A stretch of 14,000 nucleotides of DNA from the NCBI GenBank assembly GCA_014377915.1, contig JACMOT010000437.1:1-14000 (forward strand). The letters run 5' to 3'. Shown piece by piece: positions 7,344 to 14,000 of this stretch. A program made the position numbers and the translations under genes. Below the pieces are notes generated by a model. The model was not told the DNA's origin. It saw only the letters and a list, made by a program, of their open reading frames with translations, and ran no database searches. Origin of the DNA: Tardiphaga sp. (GTDB taxonomy: Bacteria; Pseudomonadota; Alphaproteobacteria; Rhizobiales; Xanthobacteraceae). Every line of letters begins with the position of its first letter. Position 1 is the stretch's first letter.

Positions 7344-7376
7344 GTTGCCCTGCTCCGGCGGTAACATGCTCCGCGT

Positions 7377-7406
7377 CGGAATCGCACATACGATTCCGCT
7401 TATTTT
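7377..7406 (+). terminator. Intrinsic terminator of tesB
   Basis: A perfect 8-bp stem, CGGAATCG (7377-7384) and CGATTCCG (7391-7398), encloses the loop CACATA and is followed by the T-rich tail CTTATTTT. It lies 33 bases after the tesB stop. It separates tesB from the PII gene that follows. Confidence 0.75.
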
Positions 7407-7496
7407 CCGCGCGCCATGCCGATAAGATTGGCATAGAGGTACTCGGCGTGACGTTGGCCCGGGGGCTGGCGCGGACTTGTTGCAGAAAGTGTGACC
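7407..7496 (+). promoter_or_regulatory. Upstream region of the first PII gene
   Basis: This short region after the tesB terminator should carry the PII promoter. It contains a small inverted repeat, ATGCC and GGCAT around a 9-base centre (7415-7433). I looked for a sigma-54 promoter: TGGCGCGGACTTGTTGC resembles one, but the GG-to-GC spacing is 12 rather than 10 bases, so I do not accept it. TTGGCATAGAGG (from about 7428) has a good -24 half and no -12 half. A purine-rich AGAAAG lies just before the start codon. Confidence 0.3.
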
Positions 7497-7835
7497 ATGA
7501 AGCTCGTCGTTGCGATTATCAAACCCTTCAAGCTGGACGAAGTGCGACAGGCGCTGACGGCGATTGGCGTGCACGGCATGACCGTCACCGAGGTGAAGGG
7601 TTATGGCCGCCAGAAGGGTCACACCGAGATGTATCGCGGCGCTGAATATGTGGTGAACTTCCTGCCCAAGCTGCGGCTCGAGATCGCGGTATCCTCCGAT
7701 ATTGTCGACAAGGCGATCGAGGTGATCTCGTCGAATGCCCGCACGGGCCAGATCGGCGACGGCAAGATCTTCGTAACGCCGATCGAACACGCTCTCCGTA
7801 TCCGCACCGGCGAGACGGACACCGACGCGCTTTAA
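7497..7835 (+). CDS. glnK: PII nitrogen regulatory protein, GlnK-type (not paired with an amtB)
   Basis: A 112-residue PII protein from the ATG at 7497; a GTG two codons earlier is in frame but less likely. The T-loop [20 protein letters not shown] carries Tyr51, the uridylylation site, and the C-terminal signature [11 protein letters not shown] followed by RIRTGE is intact. PII trimers sense 2-oxoglutarate and ATP/ADP and, depending on uridylylation, control targets such as AmtB, GlnE, NtrB and, in diazotrophs, nitrogenase regulators. It is 84/112 identical by hand count to the second PII protein at 8283. In relatives such as Rhodopseudomonas palustris, to my recollection, two glnK-amtB pairs lie in tandem; here the first glnK has no amtB after it. 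GlnK is preferred over GlnB because no glnA follows and the neighbour is glnK-amtB. Confidence 0.9.
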   Translation: MKLVVAIIKPFKLDEVRQALTAIGVHGMTVTEVKGYGRQKGHTEMYRGAEYVVNFLPKLRLEIAVSSDIVDKAIEVISSNARTGQIGDGKIFVTPIEHALRIRTGETDTDAL

Positions 7836-8621
<786 letters not shown>

Positions 8622-8660
8622 TCTCGCGCTCACCCCCCTTTCAATCTAGGAGTCGAACAC

Positions 8661-10100
8661 ATGACGTTTAAGCGTCCCTCCGGCGCGGGACTGGCGGCAT
8701 TCGCCGTTGGCCTGTTCGCCGCAACAGCGGCCTATGCCGACCCCACGGTCAACAAGGGCGATAACGCCTGGATGATGACGTCGACGGTGCTGGTACTGTT
8801 GATGACCGTCCCCGGCCTCGCGCTGTTCTACGGCGGCCTCGTCCGCTCCAAGAACATGCTCTCGGTGCTGATGCAGGTGCTCTACACGACCTGCATCGTG
8901 ATGATCATCTGGGCCCTGTACGGCTACAGCATCACCTTCACCGGCGGTTCGGCCTATATCGGCGGCTTCTCGAAGGCGTTCCTCGCCGGCGTGACCCCTG
9001 ATTCGATGGCTGCTTCGTTCACCGCGGACGCCAACATCTCGGAACTGGTCTACTTCTGCTTCCAGATGACCTTCGCTGCCATCACCCCGGGCCTGATCGT
9101 CGGCGCCTTCGCCGAACGCACCAAGTTCGCGGCGATCGCGCTGTTCATCCCGCTCTGGGTGACGCTGATCTACTTCCCGATCGCGCACATGGTTTGGTAC
9201 TGGGCTGGACCGGATGCCATCGTGGCGGCTGCCAAGGCGCTCGCGGCGGCGGCTCCCGATGCGAAGGCTGCGGCACAGGCCAAGCTGGATGAAGTCATGG
9301 CCGATGCCGGCCAGGTGTTCCTGTGGGGCGCCCTCGACTTCGCGGGCGGCACCGTGGTGCACATCAATGCCGGTATCGCTGGCCTGGTCGGTTGCCTGAT
9401 CATCGGCAAGCGCACCGGCTACGGCAAGGAACTGATGGCTCCGCACTCGCTGACCATGACCATGATCGGCGCCTGCCTGCTGTGGGTCGGCTGGTTCGGC
9501 TTCAACGTCGGCTCCAACCTCGAAGCCTCCGGCACCGCCGGCCTTGCGATGACCAACACCTTCCTGGCCACGGCGGTTGCGGCGATGGCCTGGATGTTCG
9601 CGGAATGGATGACCAAGGGTCACCCGTCGCTGCTCGGCGCGGCGTCCGGCGCGGTCGCCGGCCTCGTCGCCGTCACCCCGGCCTGCGGCTATTCAGGTCC
9701 GATGGGCGCGATGGTTCTCGGTCTGGTCGCAGGCGTCGTCTGCCTGTTCTTCTGCACCGTGATCAAGAACGCGCTTGGCTATGACGACTCGCTCGATGTG
9801 TTCGGCGTCCATTGCGTCGGCGGCATCATCGGCGCGCTCGCCACCGGCATCCTGGTCAACCCGGCCCTCGGCGGCACGGGCGTGATGGACTACGTCGCCG
9901 GCAAGATCGGCGACTACGACATGGTCACTCAGATGATCTCGCAGTGCAAAGCTGTCGCGACCACGCTGGTGTGGTCCGGCGTCGGCTCGGCGATCCTGTT
10001 CAAGGTCGTCGACGTCATCGTCGGTCTGCGCGTCAATGTTGAAGTCGAGCGCGAAGGCCTCGACGTCACCGAGCACACCGAACGCGCCTACAACATGTAA
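8661..10100 (+). CDS. amtB: Ammonium transporter AmtB
   Basis: A 479-residue inner-membrane channel with a cleavable signal peptide (residues 1 to about 26, ending AAYADP) and eleven expected membrane helices. AGGAG at 8648-8652 lies 8 bases before the ATG. Landmarks: PGLALFYGGLVRSKN, FQMTFAAITPGLIVGAFAER, FPIAHMVWYW (Trp179, like E. coli Trp148), LDFAGGTVVHINAGIAGL with Asp226 and His234 (E. coli Asp160 and His168), and DVFGVHCVGG with His384 (E. coli His318). The twin-His pore pair is therefore intact and the channel should conduct ammonium. Between Trp179 and Asp226 there are about 35 more residues than in E. coli, an Ala-rich, probably helical periplasmic insert. It is co-transcribed with glnK and ends at a strong terminator at 10186. 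Confidence 0.96.
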   Translation: MTFKRPSGAGLAAFAVGLFAATAAYADPTVNKGDNAWMMTSTVLVLLMTVPGLALFYGGLVRSKNMLSVLMQVLYTTCIVMIIWALYGYSITFTGGSAYIGGFSKAFLAGVTPDSMAASFTADANISELVYFCFQMTFAAITPGLIVGAFAERTKFAAIALFIPLWVTLIYFPIAHMVWYWAGPDAIVAAAKALAAAAPDAKAAAQAKLDEVMADAGQVFLWGALDFAGGTVVHINAGIAGLVGCLIIGKRTGYGKELMAPHSLTMTMIGACLLWVGWFGFNVGSNLEASGTAGLAMTNTFLATAVAAMAWMFAEWMTKGHPSLLGAASGAVAGLVAVTPACGYSGPMGAMVLGLVAGVVCLFFCTVIKNALGYDDSLDVFGVHCVGGIIGALATGILVNPALGGTGVMDYVAGKIGDYDMVTQMISQCKAVATTLVWSGVGSAILFKVVDVIVGLRVNVEVEREGLDVTEHTERAYNM

Positions 10101-10185
10101 GCGCGACGCGGAGATCGGGTTGATCGTCCGCGGCACGCTTCGAGGAGATCGGTTGGGGCACATACCCGGCAATGCCGCAACCGTC

Positions 10186-10223
10186 GAAGGGCTCCAGCGC
10201 AAGCTGGGGCCCTTCACCTTTTT
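10186..10223 (+). terminator. Strong intrinsic terminator of glnK-amtB
   Basis: The left arm GAAGGGCTCCAGC (10186-10198) pairs over 13 bp, with one G-U, to GCTGGGGCCCTTC (10203-10215) around the stable tetraloop GCAA. ACC and then TTTTT (10219-10223) follow. It is oriented for the plus strand, 85 bases after the amtB stop. Viewed from the convergent vapC side it has no T-run, so it is not an efficient terminator in that direction. Confidence 0.9.
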
Positions 10224-10248
10224 AGGGCATGTCAGAGAACCGGTGCGG

Positions 10249-10656
10249 TCAGTTTACATCCGGCGTAATAAGCTCGACCGTCGGAAAGCAATGGCGATAC
10301 CGCCGCGCATCGCGCGTCAGCAACGGCGACCGTTTCACCTCGGCATGCGCGCCAATGAAAAAATCCGACAAGACGCCAGTACGCGGACCGCCGGCTCGGC
10401 GATATTGCACGAAGGCTCTTCCTGCGAGAAAGAGCGCGGCTCGCGGCAGCGAAACGAGTTGCACTCGGAGCCTCTCAAGCGCGGCCTCTGCGCTTTCGCT
10501 ACTCGGATAGCCGACCGACGTCTCTGCATAGATCACGTCGTTGATCACAAGGGGACCATCGCCGGCCGCCTGTCTGAGCTTTGCAATTGACCACTCGCAC
10601 CAGATCGGATCGTCGGTCATGACATCGATCAGGACGTTCGAGTCGACCAGCGTCAT
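10249..10656 (-). CDS. vapC: VapC-family PIN-domain toxin
   Basis: A 135-residue PIN-domain ribonuclease. The four acidic metal-binding residues are visible: Asp5 in MTLVDSNVLID, Glu45 in DVIYAETSVGY, Asp98 in GVLSDFFIGAHAE and Asp116 in LLTRDARRYRH. VapC toxins cut specific tRNAs or rRNA with Mg2+ or Mn2+ and slow growth when freed from the antitoxin. The start ATG overlaps the antitoxin stop by one base (TGATG), so translation is coupled, which keeps antitoxin in excess. The protein appears complete, with no frameshift. It converges on the glnK-amtB operon with 148 bases between, in which the amtB terminator lies. Confidence 0.92.
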   Translation of the reverse strand: MTLVDSNVLIDVMTDDPIWCEWSIAKLRQAAGDGPLVINDVIYAETSVGYPSSESAEAALERLRVQLVSLPRAALFLAGRAFVQYRRAGGPRTGVLSDFFIGAHAEVKRSPLLTRDARRYRHCFPTVELITPDVN

Positions 10657-10895
10657 CAGTCGCCTCGTGTCATTGCCAGGATCTCATCCGTCGAAAACCC
10701 GGCATTCGCTGTTCCGCGCACCTGCTCGAAACGGTCCGGGTCCAGCGGCTGTGCCGCTTTGGCCTTTTCAATGACCACGCTTCCATCGGCCGTATGTCGG
10801 CAATCAACCTCGTTGCCGGGGCCGATGCCGAGTTTTTCGAGAACGGCTTTCGGGATTTTCACCTGTCCGTCGTCCGTCACCTTGCTGGGTGCCAT
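10656..10895 (-). CDS. vapB: VapB-type antitoxin, AbrB/MazE fold
   Basis: A 79-residue antitoxin. The start is the ATG at 10895, because GGAGG (minus strand, at 10901-10905) lies 5 bases upstream; a TTG four codons earlier would place that ribosome site inside the gene. Residues about 4-45 form a SpoVT/AbrB swapped-hairpin DNA-binding domain (SKVTDDGQVKIPKAVLEKLG, then IGPGNEVDCR and GSVVIEKA). The C-terminal tail (LDPDRFEQVRGTANAGFSTD and EILAMTRGD) should wrap the toxin. The typical role is to neutralise VapC and, with it, repress the shared promoter. A palindrome lies over the putative -10 upstream. Codon use resembles the neighbours, so I see no strong sign of recent transfer. Confidence 0.9.
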   Translation of the reverse strand: MAPSKVTDDGQVKIPKAVLEKLGIGPGNEVDCRHTADGSVVIEKAKAAQPLDPDRFEQVRGTANAGFSTDEILAMTRGD

Positions 10896-10901
10896 ACCGA
10901 C

Positions 10902-10917
10902 CTCCAAAATATTGGAG
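10902..10917 (-). promoter_or_regulatory. Inverted repeat covering the vapB ribosome site
   Basis: CTCCAA and TTGGAG form a perfect 6-bp inverted repeat around AATA. On the minus strand the 3' arm contains most of the GGAGG ribosome site of vapB. It could fold in the mRNA and limit translation, or act as a second DNA operator. Confidence 0.5.
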
Positions 10918-10920
10918 CCC

Positions 10921-10951
10921 GATTATGATAATCTAGCCACCGCCGTCGCAA
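10921..10951 (-). promoter_or_regulatory. vapBC promoter and palindromic operator
   Basis: On the minus strand TTGCGA (10946-10951), an 18-base spacer and CATAAT (10922-10927) make a plausible promoter. The perfect palindrome GATTATGATAATC (10921-10933) covers the -10 element. This is where an AbrB-type antitoxin would be expected to bind and repress its own operon. The assignment is by position and symmetry only. Confidence 0.55.
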
Positions 10952-10959
10952 ATTTCGAT

Positions 10960-10990
10960 GGTTAATCGCGCCTTAACCTCGGCGTATCAT
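10960..10990 (+). promoter_or_regulatory. CtrA-like box overlapping a putative promoter of the aminotransferase-ftsK operon
   Basis: The sequence TTAATCGCGCCTTAACC (10962-10978) is an exact TTAA-N7-TTAAC, the consensus of the alphaproteobacterial cell-cycle regulator CtrA, inside the symmetric repeat GGTTAA-N7-TTAACC (10960-10978). TTAATC (10962-10967) and TATCAT (10985-10990) are 17 bases apart and could be -35 and -10, so CtrA would sit on the -35, its usual place at activated promoters. The distance to the aminotransferase ATG is about 65 bases from the -10. The divergent vapB promoter lies just to the left. Confidence 0.5.
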
Positions 10991-11055
10991 GGTGGCTTGA
11001 TCCCTTGGATCGGTCACCTCGTGCGGGCCGACCGTCCCGAAAGTGTTGCTTGAGT

Positions 11056-12270
11056 ATGGTGATGTCCGGTTCTCCCCCCGCGGCGCATGGCGCTGGTGCA
11101 ACGGCCGGTGAGCGTTCGCCGTTTGCGCGGCTGACCGAACTGCTGGCGCCGTACAAGCCGGGCAAGCCGCTGATCACGCTGTCGCTCGGTGAACCGCAGC
11201 ACCCGGTGCCGGATTTCGTCGGTCCGATTCTTGCCAAACATATCGGCGATTTCGGCCGTTATCCGGCTGCCAAGGGCATTGAGCCGTTCCGCCGCGCCGC
11301 CGCGACCTGGATGGGAACCCGGTTCGAACTACCGCGACCGCTCGATCCGGACAGCGAAATTCTGGTGTTGAACGGCAGCCGCGAAGGCCTGTTCTTCGCA
11401 GCGATCGCCGCGGCGCGATTCGTGGCGCCGCGCAGCGGCCCGCCGGCGATCCTGCTGCCCAACCCGTTTTATCCCGCCTATGGCGCCGGTGCCCGCGCCG
11501 CCGGCTGCGAAGCGGTGTTCCTGCCGACCACGCTGGCCAACGGATTCTTGCCGGATCTCGATGCGCTGGACGAAGCGACCTTGTCGCGCACGGTGGCGAT
11601 GTACATCGCCTCGCCGGCCAATCCGCAGGGCGCGGTCGCTTCCCACGCGTACTTCACCCGGCTGCACGCGCTGGCAATTCGCCACGGCTTCATCGTGCTG
11701 TCCGACGAATGCTATTCGGAGATCTACACCAAGGCTGCCCCCGGCAGCATGCTGGAATGCGCCGGGCCGGACTTTGCCAATGTGGTGGCGTTCCAGTCGC
11801 TGTCGAAGCGCTCGAACCTGCCAGGGATGCGGGTCGGCTTTGCCGCCGGCGACCGCAAATTCCTCGGCGCCTTTCACGAGTTGCGCAATGTGGCCGCGCC
11901 GCAGGTGCCGGTGCCGCTGCAGCAGGTCGCCGTCGCCGCCTATGGCGATGAGAGCCATGTCGAGGAAAATCGCCGACTCTACGGGTTGAAATTCGACCTT
12001 GCCGATCAGATCCTCGGCCACCGTTATGGCTATCAACGCCCGGCCGGTGGCTTCTGTCTGTGGCTTGATGTCTCCGCGCATGGCGGCGACGAAGAAGCCA
12101 CTTTGAAACTCTACCGCGACGGCGGCGTGCGGGTGGTGCCCGGCTCTTATCTGGCGCGCCCGCAACCCGATGGCAGCAATCCGGGCGCCGGCTACATTCG
12201 CCTGGCGCTGGTACAGGACAGTGAAACGACGGCCGAGGCGTTGCATCGGCTGGTCGCGATTCTGGATTAA
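11056..12270 (+). CDS. PLP-dependent class I/II aminotransferase, DapC-like
   Basis: A 404-residue fold-type I aminotransferase. I use the ATG at 11056; the ATG at 11062 is equally possible, and the TTG at 11005 is unlikely. No strong ribosome site helps to choose. Family residues: LSLGEPQHPVPDF at the substrate entrance, GSREGLFFA for cofactor phosphate, Asn189 in SPANPQGAV, Asp217 and Tyr220 in LSDECYSEIY, the Schiff-base Lys251 in SLSKRSNLPGMRVGF, and the carboxylate-binding Arg382 in YIRLAL. The overall pattern fits the group often annotated as N-succinyldiaminopimelate aminotransferase (lysine and cell-wall precursor synthesis), but aminotransferase specificity cannot be trusted from motifs, so the symbol is left empty. 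ftsK begins 12 bases after its stop, so the two are very likely co-transcribed. Confidence 0.88.
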   Translation: MVMSGSPPAAHGAGATAGERSPFARLTELLAPYKPGKPLITLSLGEPQHPVPDFVGPILAKHIGDFGRYPAAKGIEPFRRAAATWMGTRFELPRPLDPDSEILVLNGSREGLFFAAIAAARFVAPRSGPPAILLPNPFYPAYGAGARAAGCEAVFLPTTLANGFLPDLDALDEATLSRTVAMYIASPANPQGAVASHAYFTRLHALAIRHGFIVLSDECYSEIYTKAAPGSMLECAGPDFANVVAFQSLSKRSNLPGMRVGFAAGDRKFLGAFHELRNVAAPQVPVPLQQVAVAAYGDESHVEENRRLYGLKFDLADQILGHRYGYQRPAGGFCLWLDVSAHGGDEEATLKLYRDGGVRVVPGSYLARPQPDGSNPGAGYIRLALVQDSETTAEALHRLVAILD

Positions 12271-12282
12271 GCGCAGGACGAT

Positions 12283-14000
12283 ATGAGCACCACGATCGAA
12301 CGCGTCATCCCCCTGGTCGGCCAGCTTCCCGCGTCCATTCGCGAGATGCTGGCGCGACGGCTGCGCGAACTGGCCGGCTTCGGCCTGATCGGCGTCGCGG
12401 GCGTAGCGGCCGCGGCGATGATGACCTGGTCGGTCCAGGATCCGAGCCTGAGCCACGCGACCTCGCGCGCGATCCGCAACGTGGCCGGCTATCCCGGCGC
12501 CATCAGCGCCGATCTGCTGATGCAAATTCTCGGACTCGGGTCGATCATGCTGATCCTCCCGGTGGCCGTCTGGGGCTGGCGCATGATGACGCATCGGGAT
12601 TTCGATCGCGAAGCGCTACGCATGGCGTGCTGGATTCTCTGCACGGTGCTCGCCTCCGGCTTCGCGAGTTGCTGGCAGCACGGCGGCTCGTGGCCGCTGC
12701 CGACCGGCGTCGGCGGCGTGGTCGGCGACGCGCTGTTCCGCGCACCCGCGGTGGTGTTCGGCCCGGTCGGCTTCACCTACCGCTTCGTCCTCGGCATCAT
12801 TCTGTGTACGGCCATGGTCGCGGCCTTCCTGATGGCCTGCGGGCTGGGATCGCGTCCAAAGGAAGAGTTCGCCGAGATCGCCGATGACGATGCGCCGTTC
12901 GAAGAAGAGGAGGACGACCGCCGTTCGGTGTCGCTCGGCTGGGCGACGCATGCGCTGCTCAGCCTCAAGGCGCGGATCGGGCGGCTGCTGTCGATGATCT
13001 ACGGCCGGATGGTGGCCAGCGCCCCGGATTCCCGCCACGGCTCGTTCGAACGCCACGAGCCCAATCTCGGCGGTCGCCGCAGCCCGTCGATCGCGCCGCA
13101 AAGCCGCGACGACGAAGACGCGGAGCACGACACCGAAGAGGAAGAAGACGAAGAAGAAGTCGAACCAGCCCCGGTCGCCCGCGCTCGCAAGAAACCCGAG
13201 GCCAAGGAGCCGGCGCGCAAGACCAATGGCAAGTTCGAACTGCCCTCGGTGTCGGTTCTCACCGCGCCGCGCGCCGCCGATCGCCAGCCACTCAGCAAGG
13301 CCGAACTGGAAGCCAATTCGCGCGCACTGGAAGGCGTGCTCAGTGATTTCGGTATCCGCGGCGAGATCGTTAAGGCGCATCCCGGCCCAGTGGTGACCTT
13401 GTACGAACTCGAACCGGCGCCTGGTATCAAGTCGTCGCGCGTCATTGGCCTGGCCGACGACATCGCGCGCTCGATGAGCGCCCTGTCGGCGCGCGTCGCC
13501 GTGGTCCCCGGCCGCAATGCGATCGGCATCGAGCTGCCAAATGCGCATCGTGAAAATGTTTATCTGCGCGAATTGCTGACGGTGAAGGACACCAATGACG
13601 GCAGCATCAAGCTGCCGCTATGCCTCGGCAAGAATATCGGCGGCGATTCGATCATCATCGATCTGGCGCGCACGCCGCATATGCTGATCGCCGGCACCAC
13701 CGGCTCCGGCAAGTCGGTCGCCATCAACACCATGATTCTGAGCCTGGTGTATCGGCTGCGGCCGGACCAGTGCCGGCTGATCATGGTTGATCCGAAGATG
13801 CTCGAACTCTCGGTCTATGACGGCATCCCACATCTGCTGACGCCGGTCGTCACCGATCCGAAGAAGGCCGTGGTCGCGCTGAAATGGGCGGTGCGCGAGA
13901 TGGAAGAGCGCTACAAGCGCATGGCCAAGCTCGGCGTCCGCAATATCGATGGCTACAATCAGCGCCTGCTCGAAGCCAAGGGCAAGGGCGAGGAACTGAC
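12283..14000 (+). CDS. ftsK: DNA translocase FtsK (partial, C-terminus beyond window)
   Basis: The frame is open from the ATG at 12283 (AGGA at 12275-12278) to the right edge, 572 residues without a stop. The N-terminus has four membrane helices at about 31-50, 78-100, 113-132 and 163-187, which anchor FtsK at the division septum. A linker of about 150 residues (about 190-335) is highly charged, with two acidic clusters (204-213 and 276-294) and a basic Pro/Ala/Lys stretch. The motor follows: the alpha domain (LSKAELEANSRALEGVLSDF, then GPVVTLYELEPAPGIK), Walker A GTTGSGKS with Lys477, and Walker B LIMVDPK with Asp503. The rest of the motor and the DNA-reading gamma domain lie outside. FtsK pumps DNA at the septum to clear the chromosome and activate XerCD at dif. 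The linker is short compared with E. coli. Confidence 0.95.
   Translation, partial: MSTTIERVIPLVGQLPASIREMLARRLRELAGFGLIGVAGVAAAAMMTWSVQDPSLSHATSRAIRNVAGYPGAISADLLMQILGLGSIMLILPVAVWGWRMMTHRDFDREALRMACWILCTVLASGFASCWQHGGSWPLPTGVGGVVGDALFRAPAVVFGPVGFTYRFVLGIILCTAMVAAFLMACGLGSRPKEEFAEIADDDAPFEEEEDDRRSVSLGWATHALLSLKARIGRLLSMIYGRMVASAPDSRHGSFERHEPNLGGRRSPSIAPQSRDDEDAEHDTEEEEDEEEVEPAPVARARKKPEAKEPARKTNGKFELPSVSVLTAPRAADRQPLSKAELEANSRALEGVLSDFGIRGEIVKAHPGPVVTLYELEPAPGIKSSRVIGLADDIARSMSALSARVAVVPGRNAIGIELPNAHRENVYLRELLTVKDTNDGSIKLPLCLGKNIGGDSIIIDLARTPHMLIAGTTGSGKSVAINTMILSLVYRLRPDQCRLIMVDPKMLELSVYDGIPHLLTPVVTDPKKAVVALKWAVREMEERYKRMAKLGVRNIDGYNQRLLEAKGKGEEL

Noticed and set aside
7455..7482. A sigma-54 promoter upstream of the first PII gene (TGGCGCGGACTTGTTGC)
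   Set aside because: The GG and GC are 12 bases apart instead of 10, and sigma-54 is strict about this spacing.
8646..9623. A 325-codon minus-strand frame opposite amtB
   Set aside because: It is a low-complexity charged product antisense to a textbook AmtB; no start context or motif supports it.
10896..10907. TTG start for vapB four codons upstream
   Set aside because: This would place the GGAGG ribosome site inside the coding region; the ATG at 10895 has ideal spacing to it.
11329..12594. A 421-codon minus-strand frame opposite the aminotransferase and the start of ftsK
   Set aside because: Its composition is Arg/Gly/His-rich as in mirror translations, and the plus-strand genes have complete catalytic motifs.
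12616..13548. A 310-codon minus-strand frame opposite the ftsK linker
   Set aside because: FtsK reads continuously through the region from membrane helices to the Walker A motif; the opposite frame is a shadow.

Overview
This is a GC-rich, densely coding chromosomal segment. The best fit is an alphaproteobacterium of the Bradyrhizobium / Rhodopseudomonas / Afipia group (Nitrobacteraceae). The assignment rests on family resemblance of the proteins (a CGPC-type CnoX thioredoxin, a one-cysteine Trm112-like protein, two GlnK paralogues with AmtB), on a TTAA-N7-TTAAC CtrA-type box, and on an intergenic palindrome of a kind familiar from Bradyrhizobium genomes. No marker gene fixes the species. Most of the window is conserved core genome. 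The only recognisable accessory module is a vapBC toxin-antitoxin pair, and I see no phage, transposase, CRISPR array or large novel system.

Layout. (1) 1-2600, minus strand: the first 340 residues of an exported PQQ-type sugar (sorbosone-like) dehydrogenase that runs off the left edge, a DUF5996 protein, and just upstream of it a small protein with a C-terminal membrane segment whose ORF looks like two coding segments joined in frame. (2) 2691-2837, minus strand: tRNA-Gly(GCC) with encoded CCA and a possible terminator. (3) 3136-4995, plus strand: cnoX, a LON-substrate-binding-domain protein and a Trm112-family protein, probably one protein-quality-control and translation-related operon. It ends at an imperfect palindromic repeat. 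(4) 5117-6337, minus strand: a UbiH/Coq6-type FAD hydroxylase of ubiquinone synthesis, divergent from tesB (6468-7343, plus strand).

(5) 7497-10100, plus strand: nitrogen control. A first GlnK-type PII protein stands alone. After 447 bases without a gene comes glnK-amtB with a sigma-54-like promoter, closed by a strong intrinsic terminator. PII proteins read 2-oxoglutarate, ATP and ADP, are uridylylated on Tyr51, and plug the AmtB channel when nitrogen is plentiful. (6) 10249-10895, minus strand: vapBC with palindromic sequence over its likely promoter. (7) 11056 to the right edge, plus strand: a class I/II aminotransferase (DapC-like) followed 12 bases later by ftsK, the DNA translocase of division and chromosome segregation. 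A CtrA-like box overlaps the putative -35 of this operon, which could give it cell-cycle control.

Two real genes run off the window edges (the dehydrogenase at the left, ftsK at the right). Several annotated starts are placed inside longer open frames for reasons given in each entry. All family names come from reading the proteins by eye; no database search was run.
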